Source: Bacillus testis
GTDB taxonomy: Bacteria; Bacillota; Bacilli; Bacillales; DSM-1321
DNA length: 64,000 nt
Reading direction: 5' to 3'
Assembly (NCBI RefSeq): GCF_001243895.1
Contig: NZ_LN851186.1
Coordinates: 2,817,842 to 2,881,841 of the forward strand
The position numbers and the translations under genes were made by a program. Below are positions 27,033-34,911 of this stretch, one piece after another (the stretch's first letter is position 1; each line of letters opens with the position of its first letter). The notes beneath the pieces are model-generated. The model made no database searches. It saw only the letters and a list, made by a program, of their open reading frames with translations, and was not told where the DNA came from.

Positions 27033-27416
27033 TTATTTTTCTACCCATTGTATCATTTTGCTTTCTTGCAGGCTATAGCGGAAGGCTGCTTCTGCCTTCC
27101 CTCCTTTCTTTCCGCTTGCATACAGCAGCACCCGCAATATGTCATCGCTCTTTTCTTCGATCCTGAAATAAACATCCCCGTTTTCGTAATACAGCAGGCC
27201 GTCCTGCCCCACGCCCAAGTCGCCATTCAGATACGTTCCGCTATCAGACACAGCCAGTGAAAGCAAATGGTTTGTTTGCAGCTTGCCTTCCATTTCTTTT
27301 GTGAATTTCTTCTCTGTCAGCCATTCATTGCACTCTGTCCCGATCAGCGCCAAGAACAGCGCCATCACAATAAGCACAGGGAAATAAACATATCCTCCAT
27401 CTCCTTTAACCATCAT
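27033..27416 (-). CDS. comGG: Competence pseudopilus protein ComGG
   Basis: A 127-residue protein with one N-terminal hydrophobic helix (about 9-27) and a soluble domain rich in beta-type residues (GTYLNGDLGVGQDGLLYYENG, AAFRYSLQESKMIQWVEK). Sequence similarity in this family is low; the call rests on size, topology and place after comGF. Unlike most comG operons, it does not overlap comGF: 131 bases separate them, occupied by a dispersed repeat. Confidence 0.82.
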   Translation of the reverse strand: MMVKGDGGYVYFPVLIVMALFLALIGTECNEWLTEKKFTKEMEGKLQTNHLLSLAVSDSGTYLNGDLGVGQDGLLYYENGDVYFRIEEKSDDILRVLLYASGKKGGKAEAAFRYSLQESKMIQWVEK

Positions 27417-27437
27417 TAACCTCTATTCATTCAATGT

Positions 27438-27598
27438 ATAAAGTGAAGCTTTAATCGGTGGGGATTTTCCTTCTTTCCTACCAATTATTAGTTGGACCAA
27501 CCTGAGTCCTAACAGGCGCTTGGTCTCCCACTTACACTTCTTTACCTTCACTTCCGTGTTGAAGTAGGCGTTTTAGCGCCAGTTAGAATGGGATAAAA
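27438..27598 (+). repeat. Dispersed structured repeat, copy A (comGF-comGG)
   Basis: About 160 bases beginning ATAAAGTGAAGCTTTAATC and ending CCAGTTAGAATGGGATAAAA. It shares its start, a central ACCAATTAT...GGACCAACC block and its end with copies near 37.0, 41.3 and 60.0 kb. It contains stem TAATCGGTGGGG with CCTACCAATTA and a GGCG/CGCC hairpin. Its right end overlaps the last 16-17 codons of comGF on the other strand. Confidence 0.85.
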
Positions 27599-28009
27599 GT
27601 TGGCATGATGAGTCTTGCCAACAAGATCAGTGACCTCCATTGAAATTTCCTGGCCGTTCTGAAAGACTAGCAAACTGCTGATATTATAAAGCAGCAATTC
27701 ATGGCCACTATCATCCACTCTTCTTCTGATCACTGTCCCGTATGGTTCAATGGACACTTTTTCACTGTCAACCATCAAATATAATTTATTATTCGTTACC
27801 GAAATGCTGCTAGCCTGCCTGACTTCTCTTTGGACATTCATTTGAAAAAGCTCCCACTCCAGCGCATTTAGCCCTCTCTTTTGCTGGAAACCCGGCTTGA
27901 TGACAAGCAGAGATTGCAACAGCAATGAAGCGATAAGCATGAATAGCATCAAAGCAATCAACATTTCAATTAAAGTAAAGCCGCTATGGCTTCCTTCTGA
28001 CCACGTCAC
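27548..28009 (-). CDS. comGF: Competence minor pseudopilin ComGF, C-terminus altered by repeat
   Basis: A 153-residue protein with the prepilin peptidase motif SGFTLIEML at residues 9-17, a hydrophobic helix, and the ComGF body LNALEWELFQMNVQREVRQA. It overlaps comGE by 26 bases. The final residues (FYPILTGAKTPTSTRK) are encoded by the end of repeat copy A and are not expected to be native ComGF sequence, so the original 3' end and the usual overlap with comGG seem to have been replaced. Confidence 0.88.
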   Translation of the reverse strand: MTWSEGSHSGFTLIEMLIALMLFMLIASLLLQSLLVIKPGFQQKRGLNALEWELFQMNVQREVRQASSISVTNNKLYLMVDSEKVSIEPYGTVIRRRVDDSGHELLLYNISSLLVFQNGQEISMEVTDLVGKTHHANFYPILTGAKTPTSTRK

Positions 28010-28298
28010 ATATTTTTTTATCTTTCTTCCTATTGTCTTTATAAGCGATACATCCTTCCATATAAGAAGAATCCTCAGGGAAAACTGTTAAGGTAAATGA
28101 GGAAGAATCCTTAACAGTGCCTGTCCTTGCATAGAACTCCAGCCGGTCATACAGTTCGTGATAATGAATGCGCTCCTTGTCCAAATCATCACGCCTGTGC
28201 TGGATATCCACCAATATAGGCAATAAAAGCAGGCAGACCACCAGTGCCATGCTGAAGGCGGCCAGCGTATCAAGCAATATGAACCCTTTAGTATTCAC
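27984..28298 (-). CDS. comGE: Competence minor pseudopilin ComGE
   Basis: A 104-residue protein with a short leader MNTKG, prepilin-like GFILLDTLAAFS and a hydrophobic helix (about 10-30), then a charged helical region. Overlaps comGD by 11 bases and comGF by 26 bases, the tight packing typical of comG. Assigned by topology and position; primary sequence in this family is poorly conserved. Confidence 0.85.
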   Translation of the reverse strand: MNTKGFILLDTLAAFSMALVVCLLLLPILVDIQHRRDDLDKERIHYHELYDRLEFYARTGTVKDSSSFTLTVFPEDSSYMEGCIAYKDNRKKDKKICDVVRRKP

Positions 28299-28737
28299 GA
28301 TAATAATGCCTGCCTTTCCCCAGCATCACCGTAAACATGTATTTATATTGTTTGCCAATAAACAACCAGGTTCCGGACTTGGATACATGGCCTACCGCAT
28401 TAAAATACAGGCGCCTGCCGAGGGTGGTGTCACGTTCCTTTATATAAGCAGGCATACTTTTGGTGAACAACCGCTCATTCGTGTCTATTTGCGCAAAATA
28501 TTGATGATGTTCGTAATCCAGGAGAAATGATATTGTGATCTGCCGGTCGATCGCATAAGACTGGGCAAAATAATAATCCTTAGAGAATTGCCGGAGAAAC
28601 GCTTCCATTTCTCTTTTTTCTTTATGTTTAGGGAGCATGGTGACAGTAATGCCTATCAACAACATAAAAATGCTTAGCACCACCAGCATCTCAATCAATG
28701 TATATCCATTTTGGCAACTCTTATTTTTTCCCTGCAT
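28288..28737 (-). CDS. comGD: Competence minor pseudopilin ComGD
   Basis: A 149-residue pseudopilin with NGYTLIEMLVVLSIF (prepilin cleavage after the Gly at the start of the motif), a membrane helix, and a globular C-domain. The ATG at 28737 (MQGKNKSC) is taken as the start, with AAGG nine bases upstream and a short 16-base overlap with comGC; an ATG eight codons earlier is possible but has no good ribosome site. Confidence 0.88.
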   Translation of the reverse strand: MQGKNKSCQNGYTLIEMLVVLSIFMLLIGITVTMLPKHKEKREMEAFLRQFSKDYYFAQSYAIDRQITISFLLDYEHHQYFAQIDTNERLFTKSMPAYIKERDTTLGRRLYFNAVGHVSKSGTWLFIGKQYKYMFTVMLGKGRHYYREY

Positions 28738-29026
28738 CTGCAGTAACCTTGCCTTCTGCATCCATTGCTACCTTTGATCCGTTCGGGCAGGTTGTTTTCT
28801 CTATATACCCTTTGGACTGCAATTCATCAAGGCTGGCAGGCATGGTTTCATTATCGATTTGATAGGCTTCCACCTGGGCCTGCACCATCTTGACAAAAGC
28901 TTCACAACCTTTGTTGCGGATTGATTTTTGGTGCTTCACAATATTCGGTACTGTAATGACCAGCAATACAGAAATCACCAGCAAAACAATCAGCATTTCA
29001 ATTAAGGTAAAACCTTTCTGTTTCAT
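28721..29026 (-). CDS. comGC: Major competence pseudopilin ComGC
   Basis: The main structural subunit of the competence pseudopilus that pulls DNA to the membrane receptor ComEA. The 101-residue prepilin has KGFTLIEML at 4-12, the helix to about residue 30, and Cys41 and Cys80, which form the stabilising disulfide in the family. The ATG has GAGGTGC upstream. Confidence 0.95.
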   Translation of the reverse strand: MKQKGFTLIEMLIVLLVISVLLVITVPNIVKHQKSIRNKGCEAFVKMVQAQVEAYQIDNETMPASLDELQSKGYIEKTTCPNGSKVAMDAEGKVTADAGKK

Positions 29027-29050
29027 TCATGCACCTCACAATATTAATAT

Positions 29051-30100
29051 CTATAAATGGTCCATCATGGAAAACATCGGCATGAGGACAGACAAGTAAA
29101 TGGCAACAACAATTAAGCCTACAGAGATGAAAAGGACCGGCTGCACCAATTTAATCATCCGGGACATATTTTGCTCTATGCGTGCCATCAACAGCTTGCT
29201 GTAATGGTATAACTCTTGATCCAATTTTCCGTTTTTCTGCCCATTTTCAACGACATCAGGCAAATAAGGTTCAAAATAAGGATGATTTTTGAAGACGGAC
29301 TCGAGGCTTTGCCCGGAAACCAGCTCCAGGTAAATATATTGGCAGAAATGCTGGAAGAAAGGCTGCTGGTTGTGCTTAGCGAACAGGTGAATACTATCAT
29401 TGATCGATAGTCCCCCCGACAGAAGAGCACCGAGCTGAAAGGATAAATAATAGGTATCATATAAGCGGATATAGGCCCCGATAAAGGGGATGCGAAGAAT
29501 TAAGCTCTTTTTTTGCAAGGGTTCCCAATGTTTGAACCAAAATTGATAAAAAAGAACGGCAACTAGAAGGATGAAACTGAGGACATAAGGAAGAACGCCG
29601 GAGAGCGAGGAAACAGCCTGGACAACTTTCATGGCTAACGAAGGGGCCATTTCCATACTCTCGTATAGAGCCTGAAACTTAGGCAACAGCATGCTTTGCA
29701 GCATAAAACCAATGATCACTACCATCATGACAAGCATCATAGGATACATTAAAACCTTTATCAATTGTTCACGGTCTTGGCTTCTTTTCCTCCAGAACTC
29801 TCCTCCTTCCATAAGGGCTTTCGGCACATCGCCGTAATATTCGGCATAGTAGACAAACTGCAATAGATGGGGGTGAAAGCCAAGATGAAGCAATACATCA
29901 TGAAGACTGTTTCCGCTTTTCAACTGACACAAGCTTTGTTCGACTTTTTGCCTTCTGGGCCCCTTTTCCTGCGATTGCAAAAAGGTTAGCGCTTCCGATA
30001 AATGGTAGCCGGCCGAAAGCAGTTCGCCCAGTTTAAGTATAAAAACAGATTGTTCTTTTCTATTCCATTTTCCTTTGTTACTTATAAACCCAGCGGTCAT
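29051..30100 (-). CDS. comGB: Competence platform membrane protein ComGB
   Basis: GspF/PilC-type polytopic membrane protein on which the pseudopilus is assembled. 349 residues from the ATG at 30100 (MTAGFISNKGKW), preceded by GGGAAGAAG; a longer in-frame form would begin inside comGA with no ribosome site. Features are FILKLGELLSAGYHLSEAL, LLHLGFHPHLLQFVYYAEYYGD (read in two parts across residues 75-100), and three membrane helices near 140, 195 and the C-terminus. Overlaps comGA by 23 bases. Confidence 0.92.
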   Translation of the reverse strand: MTAGFISNKGKWNRKEQSVFILKLGELLSAGYHLSEALTFLQSQEKGPRRQKVEQSLCQLKSGNSLHDVLLHLGFHPHLLQFVYYAEYYGDVPKALMEGGEFWRKRSQDREQLIKVLMYPMMLVMMVVIIGFMLQSMLLPKFQALYESMEMAPSLAMKVVQAVSSLSGVLPYVLSFILLVAVLFYQFWFKHWEPLQKKSLILRIPFIGAYIRLYDTYYLSFQLGALLSGGLSINDSIHLFAKHNQQPFFQHFCQYIYLELVSGQSLESVFKNHPYFEPYLPDVVENGQKNGKLDQELYHYSKLLMARIEQNMSRMIKLVQPVLFISVGLIVVAIYLSVLMPMFSMMDHL

Positions 30101-31139
30101 ACTCTTCTTCCCGCGCAAAGCCAAGTGCCACGGCTTTGTTAATCTCGTCCTCCAGAAGCCGGTAGGTGTATTCATGTTCTTCCCCTTTCACCCCTTCATC
30201 CAGGAGCCTTGATAATTCCTTGCCGTGCAATAGTTCATATACGCTAGCCCTCTTGTTACGTTTGCCGTAGTGGCAATAAGGCGAGCATTCTCCTTCACAG
30301 ACGGGGCATTTCAATTCCAGCAACCGCTGGGCGGAAACGGCAATCAGTGTTTGTTGGATTTCGCTGTGCGCTACACCAAATTCCAGGAGACGGGAAATAG
30401 CGCCGGCTGCATTCCGGGTATGCATCGTACTGAGGATCAAGTGCCCCGTAAGCGCAGCCCGGACAGCAATTTTTGCCGTTTCGGCATCACGGATTTCCCC
30501 GACCATAATAATGTCGGGATCATGTCGTAAGGCGGCCTTTAAGCCGACCGAATAGGAAATGCCTGCTTTTTCGTTGATTTGCACTTGTAAAACATCTTCT
30601 GAAACATTTTCGATGGGGTCTTCCAATGTGATGATATTGCGGTGGATAAAGGTTTTAGCATAATGAAGCAGGGAGTAAAGGGTAGTGGTTTTTCCGGATC
30701 CAGTCGGGCCGCTAAAAATAAAAAGGCCATGGGAATGTTTCATGAGGGCGAGGATTTTGCGTGCTGTTTCGGGGAATAAGGCCAACCGTTCGATCGGCAC
30801 GATGCTTTTGCGGGGGATCAAGCGGATGACGAGTGTTTCGGTTTCGGCAGCGGGCAGGGAAGATAAGCGGAGCCCGACGATCTGTTCACGGACCATAAAA
30901 TTCATCGACCCATTTTGTGGCCTCCTTTTTTCGCCGATATCCATGCCGGACAAAAATTTAAAATGGGAAATGACCCTTTCTGCCTGCTCTCGCGTCAGCC
31001 ATTTAATCGGGAAAAGCTTGTTGTCAACCCGTAGCTGCACCAGCGACTTACCGTTTTTCGGAAAGATATGGATATCGGAAGCCCCTAATTCCACCGCCCG
31101 TTTCAATAATTCTTCTGCAATTTGCTCTGTATTGTACAC
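30078..31139 (-). CDS. comGA: Competence pseudopilus assembly ATPase ComGA
   Basis: PilB/GspE-family traffic ATPase required for DNA uptake. The 353-residue protein has Walker A GPTGSGKT (144-151), the Asp box ITLEDPIE, Walker B DPDIIMVGEIRD, the His box STMHTRNAAG, and a cysteine cluster CPVCEGECSPYC that may bind zinc. The GTG start at 31139 is supported by AAGGAGGTGA eight bases upstream. First gene of the comG operon. Confidence 0.96.
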   Translation of the reverse strand: MYNTEQIAEELLKRAVELGASDIHIFPKNGKSLVQLRVDNKLFPIKWLTREQAERVISHFKFLSGMDIGEKRRPQNGSMNFMVREQIVGLRLSSLPAAETETLVIRLIPRKSIVPIERLALFPETARKILALMKHSHGLFIFSGPTGSGKTTTLYSLLHYAKTFIHRNIITLEDPIENVSEDVLQVQINEKAGISYSVGLKAALRHDPDIIMVGEIRDAETAKIAVRAALTGHLILSTMHTRNAAGAISRLLEFGVAHSEIQQTLIAVSAQRLLELKCPVCEGECSPYCHYGKRNKRASVYELLHGKELSRLLDEGVKGEEHEYTYRLLEDEINKAVALGFAREEEYDRWVYK

Positions 31140-31428
31140 TGTTCAATTCACCTCCTTCTCTTTTTAACATAATTCGACAGTACTATACAAAATCCTTTCT
31201 CTATCTTAATTATTTTTGCAAAAACTTAAGATTTCACAAAATGCTCACGTTACGGCCAAAAAGCATATAGAAGTCAGCCGTTTGCGAAATTTACTTATCA
31301 ATATGGCGAATATTTTCTTTCATCTTTGTGAACTTTTCAGAAAACGTTCTTCTTGTTATTTGGATGACATTCCAAACCAACAATAACTGTATTACAATGG
31401 TATTAATTATGATTCCGAGGTGATTTTG
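31140..31428. other. Divergent control region between comGA and the wHTH gene
   Basis: No gene fits in this 289-base AT-rich spacer. Paired A-run/T-run words occur (near 31210-31240), as expected where ComK would bind, but no convincing pair of AAAA-N5-TTTT boxes with standard spacing was found. A TACAAT at 31393-31398 could be a -10 for the plus-strand gene. Confidence 0.4.
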
Positions 31429-32130
31429 GTGGAACAAACATTAAAAATTACAAATGTACTAAGCGATCCAACTAGATATTATATTTACCAGCATATTACG
31501 AAAAAACATAATGAAGTAACCGTACAGGAAATCGCGGATAATTTTAATATCCATCCCAATGTAGCGCGGTTGCACTTATCTAAATTAGAAGATATCAATA
31601 TGCTTACCTCAGAAACCAAAAAAACCGGAAAAGGCGGCCGTCCGAGTCGTTTATATCGCTTATCCAACGAAGTCATACAGCTCCACTTCCCCTACCGCGA
31701 TTATCAATTGCTTTCCAAAATAGCGATTGAAACGATGATGAAACTTGGAGATGCAGGCAAAGAGGCTTTATACCAAACTGGAAAAGCTTTCGGAAAAGAA
31801 CTGGTTGAATCTGAATTAAACACAAGCGGTGCGAAGGCGGACACGCTGTCTTTTGAAGAAAAAATGAAGATCATCCGAAATGCAGCCACTGTGGCCGGCT
31901 TCTATCCTGAATTTCATGCAAATGAAGAACAGAACAAGATCCATTTTCAAATCTTCAACTGTCCCTTCAAGGAACTGGCTTCCAAACAATCGGACTCTGT
32001 ATGCGGAATGCATAATGCCTTCCTGAAAGGGATGTTCTCATCCGTTTTTGAAGCTGTTGAGTTGGTTGAAACCGAAAACATGACAACCGGGTGTGAAAGC
32101 TGCAGCTACTGTGTAACTGTCACAAACTAG
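31429..32130 (+). CDS. Winged-helix regulator with C-terminal cysteine cluster (ArsR/SufR-like)
   Basis: A 233-residue predicted transcription factor. Residues 1-80 form a winged helix (LSDPTRYYIYQHI, VTVQEIADNFNIHPNVARLH, GRPSRLYRLS wing). The C-terminal domain has five cysteines, Cys178 (FNCPF), Cys192, Cys222, Cys225 and Cys228 (GCESCSYC), a layout like Fe-S or metal-sensing regulators such as SufR. The GTG at 31429 is chosen by spacing to GAGGTGA; GTG at 31420 overlaps that site. It is divergent from comGA. Ligand and targets unknown. Confidence 0.8.
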   Translation: MEQTLKITNVLSDPTRYYIYQHITKKHNEVTVQEIADNFNIHPNVARLHLSKLEDINMLTSETKKTGKGGRPSRLYRLSNEVIQLHFPYRDYQLLSKIAIETMMKLGDAGKEALYQTGKAFGKELVESELNTSGAKADTLSFEEKMKIIRNAATVAGFYPEFHANEEQNKIHFQIFNCPFKELASKQSDSVCGMHNAFLKGMFSSVFEAVELVETENMTTGCESCSYCVTVTN

Positions 32131-32145
32131 AAACAAAAACAAATC

Positions 32146-32175
32146 TTTACAGTTATAGACATTTTAAACTATAAT
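32146..32175 (+). promoter_or_regulatory. Sigma-A promoter for yqgY
   Basis: TTTACA (32146-32151) and TATAAT (32170-32175) are 18 bases apart, with the gene 41 bases further on. Confidence 0.65.
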
Positions 32176-32216
32176 TGGTACGTATGAACATGCTGGGGAC
32201 AAAGGAGGGATACATG

Positions 32217-32462
32217 ATGGAACGCATGTACAGAGTTCTTGGATTCTGGACTGGTATTTTTGCCGTTATGTTTTATTTGGGCGACATGTATACAGCTTCA
32301 CTATTGTTTTTCGGTCAAACGGGATTTTTTATTTTACTAAGTTATTTGAAGCTGTCCGAGCGCATGTACATCTATGTATTCGGTGCCTATTTGACTGTAT
32401 TCTTTGCAGGGTTTACCTACTGGACTACTTTCATGATGGTACCCGGAGCAAGCGGACATTAA
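32217..32462 (+). CDS. yqgY: DUF2626 membrane protein YqgY
   Basis: An 81-residue membrane protein of unknown function, nearly identical in plan to B. subtilis YqgY: MERMYRVLGFWTGIFAVMFY start, then YLKLSERMYIYVFGAYLTV and YWTTFMMVPGASGH. Three hydrophobic helices. Two ATG codons follow AAAGGAGGG; the second (32217) matches the homologue start and has the better spacing. Confidence 0.93.
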   Translation: MERMYRVLGFWTGIFAVMFYLGDMYTASLLFFGQTGFFILLSYLKLSERMYIYVFGAYLTVFFAGFTYWTTFMMVPGASGH

Positions 32463-32511
32463 GAATCGGCAACTTTGCAAAACACCTTTGTCTATTACTT
32501 TGTTATTTTCC

Positions 32512-32566
32512 AAAAAGAGCTTCGGCGTTCCCGGACGTATATCCAGGAACTTCGGAGCTCTTTTTA
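32512..32566. terminator. Bidirectional terminator after yqgY
   Basis: A long imperfect stem, AAAAAGAGCTTCGGCGTTCC against GGAACTTCGGAGCTCTTTTT, between the converging yqgY and methyltransferase genes. Confidence 0.85.
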
Positions 32567-32569
32567 TCA

Positions 32570-33691
32570 TCAAAATGAGTTAAAAATACTTTGTTCAAAT
32601 AAAGGCCAGCCGGTGGATAGGCCTTTCGTCTGCAACGCTACCTGAAAGTAATTGCTGATCCCGGCAGGGTTAAGACAGGCTGCAATTGAACGGTTGTATT
32701 TATGGGCTGGAGAAAAAGGATTGTAGTTGCTTACGCTTGCTTGTTCTTCAAGCAGCTCCAAAATGCCGCTGGCAAGAAGAAATTCTTGTTGGTTCATCAG
32801 CGGATGATTGTCCATACCGGCTGTTCTTCCGAGTGAAAACAACGTATCCCACTGAACGTGGCAGGTAATATCAATGCTGCCGGGTTGTTGGAGGACATCA
32901 TCTAGCATTATATGTCTCTTGTAGCCTCTTAAACTGCCCCGGTATGCGGCAGGGCGGCCCCATTCTTCATTGCGATAGCCATAATCGATGCTTAAGACTA
33001 AGCCCCGGTTGCATCGGCCATATATGCGGCGGGCTTCTTTTTCCATGGCAAGAGGAATTTCAATCCGCTGACCTTCCCCCAAAACAATATTATAGTCACG
33101 GAGATATCGGTATATCTCCTTGTCTGTTGCCAGTTGACGTGTTTCTTTTAACTGATCGCCTTCCAACATAACCATTATTTCAAATAACTGCTGATTTTGC
33201 TTTTCGATTACATGGACAGGAAAAGCATCGAAATACTCATTGGACCAAAGGATGCCTTCCCATCCCGATTCAGGCAAGGTTGCTAAGATTTTCACTTGGG
33301 GATGGCCGGCTGTGAGCTGGGATTGGATTTTTTGATGGTAAGGGCTTTTTTCAATAATGAAATACGTCAGACTATTATATAAGTCTAGATCCACCATTTT
33401 GAGGCGGTTCAATAAATCATTGGCCATTTTTCCAGTTCCCGCTCCGCATTCATAAATAGCGGGGTGAAGATCATTGTCTCTAAAAAGCCGGCAGAACCAG
33501 TTGCCTAATACGTCCCCGAACACACTCCCCATATTGCTGTTCGTGTAAAAATCTTCACCTTTTCCAATTTTGGCTCTATTCTGCATATAATAGCCGTAAA
33601 TGGGATGATATAGGGCCATTTCGATAAAATGGGCATATGTAATGCGGTTTTCCGGATTTTTAAGGATTTCATTTTTTATATAATTTTCCAT
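32570..33691 (-). CDS. SAM-dependent methyltransferase, MidA/NDUFAF7 family
   Basis: A 373-residue class I methyltransferase of the MidA family (mitochondrial NDUFAF7 methylates an arginine of complex I; the bacterial substrate is unknown). Signs are the N-terminal ITYAHFIEMALYHPIYGYY, GDFYTN-like EDFYTNSNMGSVFGD, the SAM-binding YECGAGTGKMANDLL (about 79-93), WSNEYFDAFPVHVI and LSIDYGY. It lies between yqgY and yqgX. Confidence 0.88.
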   Translation of the reverse strand: MENYIKNEILKNPENRITYAHFIEMALYHPIYGYYMQNRAKIGKGEDFYTNSNMGSVFGDVLGNWFCRLFRDNDLHPAIYECGAGTGKMANDLLNRLKMVDLDLYNSLTYFIIEKSPYHQKIQSQLTAGHPQVKILATLPESGWEGILWSNEYFDAFPVHVIEKQNQQLFEIMVMLEGDQLKETRQLATDKEIYRYLRDYNIVLGEGQRIEIPLAMEKEARRIYGRCNRGLVLSIDYGYRNEEWGRPAAYRGSLRGYKRHIMLDDVLQQPGSIDITCHVQWDTLFSLGRTAGMDNHPLMNQQEFLLASGILELLEEQASVSNYNPFSPAHKYNRSIAACLNPAGISNYFQVALQTKGLSTGWPLFEQSIFNSF

Positions 33692-33800
33692 ATAATCTCC
33701 TAATAAATGTTTTTCACTATTGACATATTGGAAAATATATACTATATTTTGTATAGTAGCTTACCTATATCCCCTCCCATTATTAAGTAGAATATCCCCC

Positions 33801-33832
33801 AGAAAAGCCTTCTCATCAGAGGAGGCTTTTCT
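33801..33832 (-). terminator. Terminator after yqgX
   Basis: Stem AGAAAAGCCTTCTC against GAGGAGGCTTTTCT with a four-base loop, 12 bases beyond the yqgX stop on the minus strand. Confidence 0.75.
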
Positions 33833-33843
33833 AGTTGGCCGTA

Positions 33844-34479
33844 TCAGAAACCATTCAAGAACGGATTGGCATCCATCTCATCCTGAAGCAGAGTGACCGG
33901 ACCGTGGCCAGACAGAATGATTGTATCTTCAGGGAGGACGAGAATTTTTTTATGGATGGATTGCATCAGTACATCCATGCTTCCTCCTGGCAGATCGGTA
34001 CGCCCTATACTTCCCTTAAACAGGACATCCCCCGAAAACAGATAACCGTCTTCCTTTGCATAATAAGATACGCTGCCCGGCGAATGCCCCGGTGTTTCAA
34101 AAATAGCAAAGTTGAAATCCCCGATTGATAGCTTCCCTTCATCCGTGATTATCTTTTCAGCCGGCTGCTGGACAATGCTTTGGCCCATAAGAAAATGGCT
34201 GGAACCATTCAATGAGGCATCGGCAAGCCAGTTTGCTTCCTTCTTATGTACATATGCAGGGATGCTATAAGCTTTCCTTACCTCATCTAAAGCCCCGATA
34301 TGGTCAAAATGGGCGTGGGTCAGCAGGACAGCCAAAGGCTTCAATTGTTTTGTATTGACATACTGGATAATCTTTTGGCTTTCCTCACCGGGATCAATGA
34401 TTAGGCATTCTTTTTTGGCGTTTGAAACAATATAGCAATTGGTTCCCAGCGGGCCGAGCGGCAATTGATAATAATTCAT
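33844..34479 (-). CDS. yqgX: Metallo-beta-lactamase-fold hydrolase YqgX
   Basis: A 211-residue glyoxalase II-like hydrolase, same length as B. subtilis YqgX. Metal-binding HAHFDH at 55-60, downstream His in TPGHSPGSVSYY, Asp in FSGDVLF, and His in LSGHGPVT complete the two-metal site. Start ATG at 34479 (MNYYQLPLGPLGTNCYIV) after TAGGGAA matches the family; earlier in-frame codons lack similarity. Substrate unknown. Confidence 0.92.
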   Translation of the reverse strand: MNYYQLPLGPLGTNCYIVSNAKKECLIIDPGEESQKIIQYVNTKQLKPLAVLLTHAHFDHIGALDEVRKAYSIPAYVHKKEANWLADASLNGSSHFLMGQSIVQQPAEKIITDEGKLSIGDFNFAIFETPGHSPGSVSYYAKEDGYLFSGDVLFKGSIGRTDLPGGSMDVLMQSIHKKILVLPEDTIILSGHGPVTLLQDEMDANPFLNGF

Positions 34480-34559
34480 TAAATTCCCTACTTTCTTAGT
34501 ATATTCTTCTTTTATCATTTATTTACATATTTGTCACAAAAGCGTTTATTTAGAAATTC

Positions 34560-34588
34560 TCGACAAATATAAGAAAAAGATTTAAAAT
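34560..34588 (+). promoter_or_regulatory. Candidate promoter of the DUF2759 gene
   Basis: TCGACA (34560-34565) and TAAAAT (34583-34588) are 17 bases apart, about 105 bases before the gene. Confidence 0.45.
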
Positions 34589-34692
34589 ATGTACGAATGC
34601 TATTTTACTAAATTATAGTAGATGATTACATGAACATCAAAAGAAAATCTTATAAACATCGTTGAACCAAATTGTAAAAAGGGGGAGACATA

Positions 34693-34866
34693 ATGGGATT
34701 AGTAGTGATTTTTGCGTTAGTGGCTATACTGGCAGCTTTTTCTTCTTTGCGCATGTTTAAACAAAAGAATATTCTTGGCATTCTATTTGCCGTCGGCTCT
34801 TTTCTTATTTTTGGCGCTTTTGCGCTGATGACTGCCATCAAACACGGAGTGCCTCTTCAAATGTAG
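34693..34866 (+). CDS. yqgW: DUF2759 small membrane protein
   Basis: A 57-residue protein (MGLVVIFALVAILAAFSSLR) with two hydrophobic helices joined by MFKQKNI, ending HGVPLQM. It follows a strong GGGGGAG site and has a terminator right after the stop. Size, topology and location between yqgX and yqgU match YqgW/DUF2759 of Bacillus. Function unknown. Confidence 0.82.
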   Translation: MGLVVIFALVAILAAFSSLRMFKQKNILGILFAVGSFLIFGAFALMTAIKHGVPLQM

Positions 34867-34870
34867 ATGC

Positions 34871-34911
34871 AAAAAAATCTCCTCCCTGCAATCAGGGGGA
34901 GATTTTTTTAT
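34871..34911. terminator. Bidirectional terminator between DUF2759 gene and yqgU
   Basis: Stem AAAAAAATCTCCTCCCTG against CAGGGGGAGATTTTTTT with A and T runs on both sides. On the minus strand it covers the last codons of yqgU. Confidence 0.9.

Noticed and set aside
31140..31260. ComK boxes before comGA
   Set aside because: A-run/T-run words exist, but no pair of AAAA-N5-TTTT boxes with accepted spacing could be defined.
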